Below, piece by piece: positions 49,052 through 57,948 of a DNA stretch of 64,000 nucleotides (positions are counted from its first letter, which is position 1; the number at the start of each line of letters is the position of its first letter). The position numbers were made by a program, and so were the translations under genes. The DNA is from CBDAQR01 sp965199055 (lineage in GTDB: Bacteria; Pseudomonadota; Gammaproteobacteria; Pseudomonadales; Halieaceae). The stretch is taken from contig CBDAQR010000003.1 of assembly GCA_965199055.1 (NCBI GenBank), positions 1,736,001-1,800,000 on the forward strand. Direction: 5' to 3'. The notes beneath the pieces were generated by a model. That model searched no databases and was not told the DNA's origin. It saw only the letters and a program-made list of their open reading frames with translations.

Positions 49052-50475
49052 CCCAAAGCCCGCGCCGCACCTTCGACCTGGCGCTGCTCCGTTCGAATGC
49101 GCTCCCTGGCAACCTCATCCGGTGCCAACCTGAGGGCGTGACCCAATTGCGCCCGGGCCGCCAGCATATCGCCGGTAAGAAAAAAGTACTGGGCACGCGA
49201 CTGGTGTAGCTCGTAGGTGTTGCCCGACAAGCCCTGCACTTCTGCCAACACATACCAGGGGTAGGGGTCGGATCCTCGGCGACGCGCATGCGGTGCAAGA
49301 ATGGTTTCGGCCTCGGTATAACGCCCCGCGCGCAAGTGTGCTTTAACCATCATCATGATAATCGGGTGGCTATCGGGATGCACTGCCCAACTCGGGCGCA
49401 GCACTGCCGCCGCGTCGTCAAACTCCCCCGACTCAATATAAATATCAGCCTCGGCGAGGATATAGGCGAGATTCTCCGGCGAGTATTCACGCAAGGGCTT
49501 TAGCAGTTCCAACGCTTCGGCGAACTCACGCTTGCGCGTCAGGGCCAGCGCTAAACCGTACTGATGTGATTCTGCATTGCGACCTTTACGCTTGAGCTTG
49601 CTGCGGTAGCGAGCAACCGCCTCATCGTCGTTACGAATAAAGCCCAAATCTGAGCGCACCCGCATCAGTTGAAAGCTTGGATTATCCGGATACATGCGCC
49701 GCGGGAACTGGCTCGCGCGATTGCGCGCGTCTGATATGCGACTCTCCGTCAGCGGGTGCGTCAACAGGAACTCCGGCGGCCGACTACCATAGCGGCGTGA
49801 CTCTCGCTGCATGACTTTGAACATATTGGACGCACCCATAGGATCCTGACCCGCCCGGTACAGATTCTGAATGCCAATGCGATCCGCTTCCTGCTCATGG
49901 GCGCGACTGAAACTAAGGCTTCGCTGCTGCGCTGCAGCCTGGCCACCCGCAATGGCACCTATGCCCGCATCTGCAGAACCCGCAGCGATAGCCACCATCC
50001 CGGCGAGCAGTCCACCCAGCATCGCCATATTGCCCACTTTCTGCGCTTCCACACCGCGTGAAAAGTGGCGCTGACTAATATGGGCGAGTTCGTGGGTAAG
50101 GACAGAGGCCAACTCTGCCTCGGTTTCCGCTTTGCTGATAAGCCCGGTATGAACACCCACGACACCGCCCGGCACCGCAAAGGCATTGATGGTGGAATTA
50201 TCGACGGCCACCAGGACGATTCGCCGATCTTGTAACTCACTTTCCTGGGCCAGTTCGTTGATCAGGTTTTCGAGATAGACCTGCATGAGCGGATCTTCAA
50301 CGATCGGGGCGCTGCGCCGAAAGGACATCAGCCAGACCCGGCCCATCATCCGCTCCTGTCCTACCGGGAGCACGCCTGATTCACCCATATCGGGCAACTG
50401 ATTACGCTGCTGTGCCGACGCCCCCAGGGGCATCAGCAAAAGTAAGATCAATAGGAGCGGCAAGCGCTGGATCAT
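49039..50475 (-). CDS. bepA: Periplasmic M48 metalloprotease with TPR domain (BepA-like)
   Basis: Zinc metalloprotease of 478 residues. A signal peptide (about 1-21, LLLLMPLGASA) is followed by the M48 domain with HELAHISQRH near 126 (HExxH) and a Glu-containing EQEADRIG third ligand near 194. The C-terminal half is TPR repeats (about 300-475). In E. coli BepA assists LptD assembly and degrades misfolded outer-membrane proteins. It overlaps dcd by one base (TGATG), so it is coupled to it. Confidence 0.9.
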   Translation of the reverse strand: MIQRLPLLLILLLLMPLGASAQQRNQLPDMGESGVLPVGQERMMGRVWLMSFRRSAPIVEDPLMQVYLENLINELAQESELQDRRIVLVAVDNSTINAFAVPGGVVGVHTGLISKAETEAELASVLTHELAHISQRHFSRGVEAQKVGNMAMLGGLLAGMVAIAAGSADAGIGAIAGGQAAAQQRSLSFSRAHEQEADRIGIQNLYRAGQDPMGASNMFKVMQRESRRYGSRPPEFLLTHPLTESRISDARNRASQFPRRMYPDNPSFQLMRVRSDLGFIRNDDEAVARYRSKLKRKGRNAESHQYGLALALTRKREFAEALELLKPLREYSPENLAYILAEADIYIESGEFDDAAAVLRPSWAVHPDSHPIIMMMVKAHLRAGRYTEAETILAPHARRRGSDPYPWYVLAEVQGLSGNTYELHQSRAQYFFLTGDMLAARAQLGHALRLAPDEVARERIRTEQRQVEGAARALGQLK

Positions 50476-51041
50476 CAGGCGCGAGGAAGAGTGACGCCGC
50501 GCTGGCCCTGGTACTTGCCACCGCGGTCAGCGTAGCTGGTTTCGCACACTTCGTCTGATTCAAAAAACAACATCTGCGCCACACCTTCATTGGCGTAGAT
50601 CTTGGCCGGCAGATTGGTGGTATTGGAAAACTCCAGGGTCACGTGCCCTTCCCACTCCGGCTCCAGCGGCGTGACGTTGACGATAATCCCGCAGCGGGCG
50701 TAGGTCGACTTACCCAGACATACGGTCAGCACATTGCGGGGAATCCGGAAATACTCCACGGTAGACGCCAGCGCGAAAGAGTTGGGCGGAATAATGCAAC
50801 ATGCTCCCTCGATATCGACAAAGCTCTTCTCATCAAAGGCCTTGGGGTCGACCGTGGCGGAGTGGATATTGGTGAACACCTTAAAGTGCTCGGAGCAACG
50901 CACGTCGTAGCCATAGCTGGATGTGCCATACGAGATGACTCGCTCATCACCCGCATAGCGAACCTGATCCGGCTGAAACGGTTCAATCATCCCATGTTCC
51001 TCGGCCATACGCCGAATCCACTTGTCTGCCTTAATACTCAT
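50475..51041 (-). CDS. dcd: dCTP deaminase
   Basis: Homotrimeric enzyme of 188 residues that deaminates dCTP to dUTP for thymidylate synthesis. MSIKADKWIRRMAEEHGMIEP, then SSYGYDVRCSEHFKVF near 42, FVDIEGACCIIPPNSFALA near 72 and the catalytic region CLGKSTYARCGIIVNVTPLEPEWEGH near 107-132 with its Glu. AGGAACGCT precedes the ATG. The order mrp-dcd-bepA is on one strand; mrp stops 12 bases upstream. Confidence 0.95.
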   Translation of the reverse strand: MSIKADKWIRRMAEEHGMIEPFQPDQVRYAGDERVISYGTSSYGYDVRCSEHFKVFTNIHSATVDPKAFDEKSFVDIEGACCIIPPNSFALASTVEYFRIPRNVLTVCLGKSTYARCGIIVNVTPLEPEWEGHVTLEFSNTTNLPAKIYANEGVAQMLFFESDEVCETSYADRGGKYQGQRGVTLPRA

Positions 51042-51053
51042 AGCGTTCCTGTA

Positions 51054-51860
51054 TCAGTCGTTGCTGATGACAATTTCCGGCATAGCTTGCGCGGGACTGC
51101 CACCCAGGGTAGTTGTAATCTTGCTGGCAATGTCCAAGTAGGCGGCCGCAATTGCAGACTCGGGCTCAGCCGCTACAGTCGGGAGACCCGAGTCGGTCTG
51201 CAGGCGAATCGACAGGTCGAGCGGTAGTGATCCCAACAATTCTACGCCGTATTCCGCCGCTATGGCCTGACCGCCTTCGGCGCCGAAAATATGCTCTGCA
51301 TGACCGCACTGGCTGCAAATATGCACGGCCATGTTCTCTACGATACCCAGCACCGGAATATCAACCTTGGCAAACATCTCGATGCCCTTGCGTGCATCGA
51401 TCAGCGCAATATCCTGCGGAGTGGTAACGACAACCGCGCCGGCTACCGATGCTTTTTGAGACAAGGTCAGCTGGATATCGCCGGTACCCGGCGGCATATC
51501 AATTACGAGGTAGTCCAGCTCGCCCCACCAGGTTTGCTCCAACATTTGTTGCAGCGCACCACCTGCCATCGGTCCACGCCAGACCATGGGCGTTTTGTCC
51601 GTCACCAGATATCCCATCGACATGGTCTTGAGCCCATGAGCCTCAATAGGTATTAGAAACTGACCGTCCTTTTGCTCAGGGCGGCGACCGTCTTCAATGC
51701 CCAGCATAAGCTGCTGGCTGGGGCCGTAAATGTCCGCATCCAGTAAGCCCACCTCAGCGCCATTCTCCTTCAGTGCCAGGGCCAGATTAACTGCCGTAGT
51801 CGACTTGCCTACCCCGCCCTTACCGGACGCGACGGCAATGATGTGTTTGATCTGTTGCAT
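51054..51860 (-). CDS. mrp: Mrp/ApbC iron-sulfur carrier ATPase, without DUF59 domain
   Basis: P-loop NTPase of 268 residues that stores or transfers Fe-S clusters. Deviant Walker A SGKGGVGKST (12-21), switch LLDADIYGPSQQ near 39, VIDMPPGTGDIQL near 118 and the cluster-binding CxxC in ICSQCGHAEHIFG near 178. The N-terminal DUF59/MIP18 domain present in E. coli ApbC (369 residues) is absent. No Shine-Dalgarno sequence precedes the ATG. It is followed by dcd, as in other Gammaproteobacteria. Confidence 0.92.
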   Translation of the reverse strand: MQQIKHIIAVASGKGGVGKSTTAVNLALALKENGAEVGLLDADIYGPSQQLMLGIEDGRRPEQKDGQFLIPIEAHGLKTMSMGYLVTDKTPMVWRGPMAGGALQQMLEQTWWGELDYLVIDMPPGTGDIQLTLSQKASVAGAVVVTTPQDIALIDARKGIEMFAKVDIPVLGIVENMAVHICSQCGHAEHIFGAEGGQAIAAEYGVELLGSLPLDLSIRLQTDSGLPTVAAEPESAIAAAYLDIASKITTTLGGSPAQAMPEIVISND

Positions 51861-51882
51861 GAGAGTAACCGAGAAAATCGCA

Positions 51883-51928
51883 GGCGCTTAGTATAAGGAC
51901 TACCCCGGTCTCTCACAAACCGGGGTAG
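51883..51928 (-). promoter_or_regulatory. mrp promoter overlapping a 10-bp inverted repeat
   Basis: On the minus strand TTGTGA (51918-51913), 17 bases and TATACT (51895-51890) followed by AAGCGCC form a strong promoter for mrp. The inverted repeat CTACCCCGGT (51900-51909) and ACCGGGGTAG (51919-51928) encloses the -35 in its loop. The hairpin follows the S10 peptidase stop by 14 bases, so it may also be that gene's terminator, although no U-tract follows. Confidence 0.6.
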
Positions 51929-51942
51929 ATCCTGTAGCCGCC

Positions 51943-53460
51943 TTAGTGGCTGGCGTCGATAAACTCCACCAGGTCATCCCGATATTTTTCCAGCGAAGGC
52001 GGGTGTACGTACATCATGTGGCCCGCCTCGTAGTAATCGATTTCTACGTTAGCGCGAATGGAGGCCGGCACCGGCAGCTGATCGATGAAATACTCGCTGG
52101 CGCGATACGGCGTGGCCAAGTCATAGTAGCCGGCCTGCACCAGCACCTTCATGTTTGGGTTCATCATCATCGCATGACCTAGATCGATACCCGTGTCCGC
52201 TGCGGGTGACTTCCAGGGGTTTTGCGGATCTTTATGGGAGCGATCCCAGTGCTTCCAAAGGCCGCCGGATACCACATAGGGGCGATCCATCTCCACCCCC
52301 AGCTCGCGTTTGTAATAGTCGTTGAAAGTGGCCACATAGGCGGGGCCCACCGCGGTCATATAAGGATCATAGGTCATGCTTTCCGCCAACGGGTGAGTTG
52401 CATAATTGCCATAGCGGCTGTCGATGCGACCTGCCAGTTCACGTCGATCGCGCAGTAACTCGGCCACAAACTGCCCTTCGGTGACACGGAAATTCGCGTC
52501 CAGCCAGTATTGCGCGGAGGTGCCGGTGTACGCCGCCAGTTGTTCGGCGACACCCTGGCGCTCACTATCACTGGCGCGAGCACCTTTAACCAAAACCTGC
52601 AAATACGGTCCAATGGCGTACTCGTCAACCTCAGCCAAAAAGCTGACGAGGTCGTCAGGCTTGTCTTCGAGAGCATCGTGATACCAAGCCGTCGCGGCAT
52701 AGGTCGACAGTGCCATGGTGTAACCCACCACCAGGTTGGCCACACCGACGCCACCGCCACCGGCGACATCCATATAGGGAGAAACCAGGATCACCCCATT
52801 GAGCGCCAGGCTGTAATTGGTGAGCAGGTAATAGCTGACTCCCCCGGCGCGAATACCACCGTAACTTTCACCGAGGATGTACTTGGGAGACATCCAGCGT
52901 CCGTTATCCGAGGTATAGCGAACGATAAACTCAGAGACCGACTTGATGTCGTTATCAACGCCCCAGAAGTCTTTGCCCTCGGCCTCGCCTAAAGGCCGTG
53001 AGTAGCCGGTTCCCACCGGGTCTACCATCACCAGATCCACCTTATCGATAATGCTGAGCTCGTTGGCGACGCGCTTGAAAGGTCCCGCACCATTGACCTC
53101 CAGATCTTCCACCACGGTGCGCTGGGGGCCCAACACGCCCATGTGCAGCCACATGGATGCCGAACCGGGTCCACCGTTCCAGGCGAACATGAGCGGCCGG
53201 GTCGTGGGATCGGTGCCATCCTTGGTATACGCCGTGTAACCAAACTCCGCAATGGCCTCGCCCTCTTTATCGCGCATGATCAGCGTGCCGGCCGTCGCGG
53301 TGTACTTTACCCGCTCGCCGGCAATCCTGATGGTATGCTGACTGGTAAAGCTCTGCGGCTCGTACTCCGGTTTTTCAGCCATTTCTTCCGCTTCGGGCTG
53401 CGCCAGGGCAAACGCCGGTAGCAGAATCAGCAGGCAAAGCAAGTTGTTCTTGTAAGACAT
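51943..53460 (-). CDS. S10 serine carboxypeptidase family protein
   Basis: Exported peptidase of about 505 residues. Signal peptide (LLCLLILLPAFALA, about 7-20), then WNGGPGSASMW near 95, the nucleophile GESYGG near 200 and the catalytic His in EAGHMMY near 483; Asp is expected near 430. S10 peptidases release C-terminal residues at acidic pH; bacterial roles are poorly known. ATG 53460 is used; the frame is open to 53526. It lies between the core genes mrp and metG together with the next gene, as an insertion. Confidence 0.87.
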   Translation of the reverse strand: MSYKNNLLCLLILLPAFALAQPEAEEMAEKPEYEPQSFTSQHTIRIAGERVKYTATAGTLIMRDKEGEAIAEFGYTAYTKDGTDPTTRPLMFAWNGGPGSASMWLHMGVLGPQRTVVEDLEVNGAGPFKRVANELSIIDKVDLVMVDPVGTGYSRPLGEAEGKDFWGVDNDIKSVSEFIVRYTSDNGRWMSPKYILGESYGGIRAGGVSYYLLTNYSLALNGVILVSPYMDVAGGGGVGVANLVVGYTMALSTYAATAWYHDALEDKPDDLVSFLAEVDEYAIGPYLQVLVKGARASDSERQGVAEQLAAYTGTSAQYWLDANFRVTEGQFVAELLRDRRELAGRIDSRYGNYATHPLAESMTYDPYMTAVGPAYVATFNDYYKRELGVEMDRPYVVSGGLWKHWDRSHKDPQNPWKSPAADTGIDLGHAMMMNPNMKVLVQAGYYDLATPYRASEYFIDQLPVPASIRANVEIDYYEAGHMMYVHPPSLEKYRDDLVEFIDASH

Positions 53461-53534
53461 GTCGAGTAATCCGTTGAAGTTCGCTAGACAGTGTAGACTG
53501 ATTGCATCACTACGAGTAGGGAACACAATAGAAT

Positions 53535-54746
53535 ATGAATAAGTTCGGCTACGCCGCGATAGCGGCCCTGGTGATTGTCACTATTGCCCTTGGTCTGACC
53601 AGCCGCTTTCTCGATCCCAAGATCGAAGCACGGCAGGCCATTTTTGAACCCGCGTCCATGGTTTGGGGCTTCCAACACATGGAGGAATTGTTTCCTTCGC
53701 GCGGCATCTCAACATCGCTCGAACCGAGCGCACTGCCTCTCCGACCGGTAGACCTGAGCGCTATTCGATTCACCGCCCTGGGGCGAGAATATGGCTTCGA
53801 GGATCTCCTGGCAGCGAACCACACCCAGGGTCTGGTGGTAATACATCGAGGTGACATCGTTTACGAGAACTACCTGGGAGATGCCCACGCGGGCAGTCGA
53901 TTCACCTCCTGGTCGGTGGCCAAGTCTATCAATGCCACTCTGGTCGGCATCGCCATCGGCGAGGGCCTGATCACCAGCGTCGATGATCCCTTGGAGCAAT
54001 ACGTGTCTGAACTAAAGGGCACCGATTATGAGGGAGTGAGCATCCGTCACGCCCTGCAAATGTCCTCCGGCATCGACTTCAGCGAGGAGTACGACGCTTC
54101 AGGCAGCTCTGACGTCAATAGATTCATGGGCCTGTCGATGTTTGCCAATATCGATCCCGCCAATCCCACTGCAGCTTCTTTTCCAAGAGGCTTTGAGCCG
54201 GGCACTCGTTTCAACTACAACACCGCGGAATCGCAGATCCTCGGCTGGCTGGTGCATGAAGTGAGCGGCATGCCAGTAGCGCATTATCTTCAGGAGAAGA
54301 TCTGGCAACCGCTGGGCATGAACCACGATGCGAGCTGGTTGCTGGACAATTATGGCCCCACCGGAATGGAAATGACCGGCTGCTGCATCAACGCCGCCTT
54401 GCGCGACTTCGCGCGCTTCGGCCAACTGTATTTACAGGATGGCATCTGGCAGGGCGAGCGCCTTTTGCCACAGGGGTGGGTAGCGATGGCCACGGAACCC
54501 GATTCGGCTCACCTGCAGTTTGGTGACAGCAATGAGTCAGAAACCGGTTATCAGTTCCAGTGGTGGCGCATGGGGCCAAATGCCTACTCTGCTGAAGGCG
54601 TACACGGGCAATTCATTTACGTTAACCCGGTCGCCGAGGTCGTCATTGCTAAAGCCAGCGCCTGGCCCGAGGCCTGGGCCGACGAGTTCGCGGCACCTGC
54701 TATTGCCGGCATGCACGCTATTGCACAGCATCTTTCGGCGCAGTAA
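53535..54746 (+). CDS. Serine hydrolase, class C beta-lactamase/PBP-like
   Basis: Beta-lactamase-fold hydrolase of 403 residues with an N-terminal membrane or signal segment (about 5-22). Catalytic motifs: SVAK near 127 (SxxK), YNT near 229 (YxN) and VHG near 355 (HxG in place of KTG). Members include esterases, 6-aminohexanoate-dimer hydrolase and D-aminopeptidases, so resistance is not implied. The gene is divergent from the S10 peptidase (74-base gap). A terminator-like repeat follows at 54764-54795. Confidence 0.87.
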   Translation: MNKFGYAAIAALVIVTIALGLTSRFLDPKIEARQAIFEPASMVWGFQHMEELFPSRGISTSLEPSALPLRPVDLSAIRFTALGREYGFEDLLAANHTQGLVVIHRGDIVYENYLGDAHAGSRFTSWSVAKSINATLVGIAIGEGLITSVDDPLEQYVSELKGTDYEGVSIRHALQMSSGIDFSEEYDASGSSDVNRFMGLSMFANIDPANPTAASFPRGFEPGTRFNYNTAESQILGWLVHEVSGMPVAHYLQEKIWQPLGMNHDASWLLDNYGPTGMEMTGCCINAALRDFARFGQLYLQDGIWQGERLLPQGWVAMATEPDSAHLQFGDSNESETGYQFQWWRMGPNAYSAEGVHGQFIYVNPVAEVVIAKASAWPEAWADEFAAPAIAGMHAIAQHLSAQ

Positions 54747-54752
54747 GGACGG

Positions 54753-54795
54753 CTGACCCTGCTGGCGCTTTACGGTATAGTAGCGCCCCTTTTTT
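54753..54795 (+). promoter_or_regulatory. metG promoter embedded in a terminator-like hairpin
   Basis: CTGACC (54753-54758), 17 bases and TATAGT (54776-54781) form a sigma-70-like promoter followed by AGCGCC. GGCGCT (54764-54769) and AGCGCC (54782-54787) make a 6-bp stem whose loop contains the -10, followed by CC and TTTTTT (54790-54795). The same structure therefore reads as an intrinsic terminator for the serine hydrolase gene. Confidence 0.55.
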
Positions 54796-54818
54796 ACTAG
54801 CCTGAGAGACTCCTGTTA

Positions 54819-56843
54819 ATGGCCGAGCATAAGCCCCGCGACATTCTGGTGACCAGTGCCCTGCCCTATGCCAATGGCAGCCTGCATCTGGGCCATCTGC
54901 TGGAGCAGGTGCAAACCGATATATGGGTGCGCTTCCAGAAATCACGCGGTCACAACTGCCGCTACGTCTGTGCCGATGACGCCCACGGCACGGCGATTAT
55001 GCTCACGGCCGAGCAGCTCGGCATCACACCCGAACAACAGATCGAACAGATGCATGCGGAGCATCTGGCAGACAGCAACGACTTTCTGATCGGCTTTGAT
55101 AACTTTTACAGCACCCACTCCGAAGAGAACCGGGCGCTATCAGAGCAGATCTACCTCAGTCTCAGAGAGAATGGGCATATCGCCGTGCGCGAGATCACCC
55201 AGGCATTCGACCCGGACAAGCAACTATTCCTATCGGACCGTTACATCAAGGGCACCTGCCCGAAGTGTAAAACGCCCGACCAGTACGGCGATAACTGTGA
55301 GGCCTGCGGCGCCACCTATAGCCCCACCGATCTAATCGACCCTCAGTCAGCATTGAGTGGTGCCACGCCGGTGAACAAAGAATCGGAGCACTACTTCTTC
55401 ACCTTGCCCGCATTCGAGGACATGTTGCGGGCATGGACCAATAGTGGAGCGCTGCAGCCACAGATCGCCAACAAGCTGGCAGAGTGGCTGGATGCCGGCC
55501 TACAAGAGTGGGACATCAGTCGCGATGCGCCCTATTTCGGCTTTGAAATTCCGGACGCGCCCGGCAAGTACTTCTATGTCTGGCTGGACGCTCCAATAGG
55601 CTATATGGCCAGCCACAAGAATCTGTGTGAGCGAGACGGCACGGACTTTGATACTTATTGGAACAGTGATTCAGCGGCCGAGCTCTATCACTTCATTGGC
55701 AAAGACATCATCAATTTTCACGGCTTGTTTTGGCCCGCCATGCTCAGCTCAGCAGGCTATCGCACCCCCACCGCCATCTATGCGCACGGATTTTTGACGG
55801 TGAATGGCACCAAGATGTCTAAATCCCGTGGCACCTTTATCAAGGCCCGGACCTATCTGGATCATCTAGACGCCGAATATATCCGCTATTACTTCGCAGC
55901 GAAGCTGGGTAATGGCGTTGACGACATCGACCTGAATCTCGAGGACTTTGTGCAACGAGTGAACTCGGACGTGGTGGGCAAGGTGGTTAATATCGCCAGT
56001 CGCTGTGCCGGATTTTTGAAGAAGGGCTTCGACAATACTCTCACGGCCACTTGCAGCGAGCCTGAGCTGCTGGGCGAATTCATAGCAGCGGGTGATGGCA
56101 TCGCAGAACTCTATGAAAACCGTGAGTTCTCTAAGGTAATTCGTGAAATCGTAGGGCTGGCCGATCGCGCCAACCAGTACATCGACGAGAAGAAACCGTG
56201 GGTATTGGCCAAAGAAGAAGGCAGGGAACAGGAGGTGCACGATGCCTGTTCCGTGGGGATCAACCTGTTTCGGGTATTAATGACCTACCTGAAGCCGGTG
56301 CTACCGGCCATGGCCGAGAAATCGGAGGCCTTTCTGCAGACCTCTCTCGACTGGACCGTGCTTCAGGCACCGCTAATTAATCACCAGATCGCCAAGTTCA
56401 AACCGCTGATTCAGCGTATCGATCCCAAGCAGGTCGAGGCCGTGGTTGAGGCGAGCAAAGAACAGCAAGCCGAGGCTAAGGCAGCGATACCGGAGGCGTC
56501 CACAGTGGAAGACAACACCATCGATTTCGACACCTTTGCTCAGGTCGACCTGCGTGTAGCCCGCATTCTTAAAGCAGACCATGTGGAAGGCGCGGACCGA
56601 TTGCTACAGCTCACTCTCGACCTTGGCGATGAGCAGCGCAATGTCTTTGCAGGGATAAAGGAAGCCTACCCGGACCCTGCAGCGCTCGACGGCAAGCTAT
56701 GCGTCTGCGTTGCCAACCTGGCCCCGCGCAAGATGAAGTTTGGCGTGTCGGAAGGCATGGTGCTGGCAGCAGGCCCTGGTGGCAAGGACATCTACCTGGT
56801 TGAGCCACACGAAGGCGCGCAGCCGGGGATGCAGGTCAAGTAA
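54819..56843 (+). CDS. metG: Methionyl-tRNA synthetase
   Basis: Class I aminoacyl-tRNA synthetase of 674 residues. HLGH (23-26) and KMSKS (332-336) are the ATP-binding motifs; the zinc knuckle carries CPKCKTPDQYGDNCEACG near 146-163. The C-terminal region (about 565-674) is the tRNA-binding/EMAP-like dimerisation domain, with FAQVDLRVARILKADHVEGA. The length matches E. coli (677). No strong Shine-Dalgarno sequence. It converges with the sulfotransferase gene, with one base between the stops. Confidence 0.97.
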   Translation: MAEHKPRDILVTSALPYANGSLHLGHLLEQVQTDIWVRFQKSRGHNCRYVCADDAHGTAIMLTAEQLGITPEQQIEQMHAEHLADSNDFLIGFDNFYSTHSEENRALSEQIYLSLRENGHIAVREITQAFDPDKQLFLSDRYIKGTCPKCKTPDQYGDNCEACGATYSPTDLIDPQSALSGATPVNKESEHYFFTLPAFEDMLRAWTNSGALQPQIANKLAEWLDAGLQEWDISRDAPYFGFEIPDAPGKYFYVWLDAPIGYMASHKNLCERDGTDFDTYWNSDSAAELYHFIGKDIINFHGLFWPAMLSSAGYRTPTAIYAHGFLTVNGTKMSKSRGTFIKARTYLDHLDAEYIRYYFAAKLGNGVDDIDLNLEDFVQRVNSDVVGKVVNIASRCAGFLKKGFDNTLTATCSEPELLGEFIAAGDGIAELYENREFSKVIREIVGLADRANQYIDEKKPWVLAKEEGREQEVHDACSVGINLFRVLMTYLKPVLPAMAEKSEAFLQTSLDWTVLQAPLINHQIAKFKPLIQRIDPKQVEAVVEASKEQQAEAKAAIPEASTVEDNTIDFDTFAQVDLRVARILKADHVEGADRLLQLTLDLGDEQRNVFAGIKEAYPDPAALDGKLCVCVANLAPRKMKFGVSEGMVLAAGPGGKDIYLVEPHEGAQPGMQVK

Positions 56844-56844
56844 C

Positions 56845-57768
56845 TTAATCCAGCGTCGAACGGCCAAACTCCAGCCAGGCCCGGCACTCCGGCGTCAGTG
56901 CCTTGTCGCAGGCCGCCTCGTACTGGGCGAGTTCCTCGTCGGTCAGCACATCGCTCCAGCGTCCGTTGGTGCCTTTGTTCATAAAGGTATCCGCGCCGCC
57001 TTTCCAGAACACTCCCCCGCCCGGCGCGTAATCAGCCGCCTTTTGTTTCATGCCATCAAAGGTGCAGGCATTTACAATACGTGGCCAATGCTGCTCTGCT
57101 ACGTCGATCTCCAGAAACGCCGCCATACGCCTCATCTCACCCTCGAGGTCTGCGAGCATGTCGTTGTAGTGGAAGAACTCGATATTGGGCAGGTGGCGGT
57201 AATTCCACCAGCTCTGCACGTTATCCAGATGGGACCAGAACGGCCAGCCGGTACCCTCCCAGGGGAAGTAACTCTTCTCTATCCATCCGGCCCAAAACGC
57301 GTGAATGTCCTCCGGACAGCGGGGAAACCGATCGTCTTCAAACCCAGGCTGAGCGTCGATGTCATCATGCATCTGGTCAGTGTAATTTGAATAGTGGTTC
57401 CACATGGACATGAATACGTCTCGGCCGTCACGGGACACGTACACGTACTTGAGATCTTCAAAGAACGGTATCCCGTCCAGGGGAAGGTGAGTTTTGATGA
57501 AACGCCTGTGCTGCTGAGCCTCTAGATTAGCGATGACGATCGGCAGCGGTGCAAGATCCATGTCTAGCCAGGGTGACATCTCGGACGGCGGCGCTGGAAA
57601 TTCGCCATCCGCGAACAGCATGTTCGCGACAATGCCCTGAGTCCACGTCGTGCCAGCCTCATAAGAAGTGGCAATAATGATGTCGTCAGGACGTTTGTTG
57701 TAGGCCTCCCACCGTTGCCCGCTCATGTGATGGCAGTGATAGTCGCGGCTTTGTTCCGGCAGATTCAT
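56845..57768 (-). CDS. PAPS-dependent sulfotransferase
   Basis: Cytosolic-type sulfotransferase of 307 residues that transfers sulfate from PAPS to a hydroxyl or amine. The 5'-phosphosulfate loop reads TSYEAGTTWTQG (34-45), the 3'-phosphate-binding strand reads YVSRDGRDVFMS near 117, and KTHLPLD near 100 supplies the catalytic His. The C-terminal KGTNGRWSDVLTDEEL matches the family RKGxxGDW. ATG 57768 is used (GGAG 5 bases upstream); the frame opens at 57819. The acceptor is unknown. It diverges from rsxA. Confidence 0.88.
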   Translation of the reverse strand: MNLPEQSRDYHCHHMSGQRWEAYNKRPDDIIIATSYEAGTTWTQGIVANMLFADGEFPAPPSEMSPWLDMDLAPLPIVIANLEAQQHRRFIKTHLPLDGIPFFEDLKYVYVSRDGRDVFMSMWNHYSNYTDQMHDDIDAQPGFEDDRFPRCPEDIHAFWAGWIEKSYFPWEGTGWPFWSHLDNVQSWWNYRHLPNIEFFHYNDMLADLEGEMRRMAAFLEIDVAEQHWPRIVNACTFDGMKQKAADYAPGGGVFWKGGADTFMNKGTNGRWSDVLTDEELAQYEAACDKALTPECRAWLEFGRSTLD

Positions 57769-57905
57769 AGTAGCTCCATGCTTGTTATTTTTGTTTGTCC
57801 AGCATAGGCGAATAATCATTGTCGGCTAATCGGTTTTATCGATAAATATAATCGGAATAAACCGTTGTTCTGATTAGCAATTTTCTCTACTATCCTCATC
57901 CCAGC

Positions 57906-57948
57906 TTGATCAGACACTGATCAAACTATAAACTAATAGGCATTAGTT
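57906..57948 (+). promoter_or_regulatory. Two perfect inverted repeats in the rsx leader
   Basis: TTGATCAG-ACA-CTGATCAA (57906-57924) has 8-base arms. AACTAAT-AGGC-ATTAGTT (57931-57948) has 7-base arms. Between and around them lies a possible promoter: TTGATC (57906-57911) and TATAAA (57927-57932) with a 15-base spacer. The first repeat covers the -35 and spacer and the second lies over and after the -10, as expected for an operator. The regulator is unknown. Confidence 0.5.
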
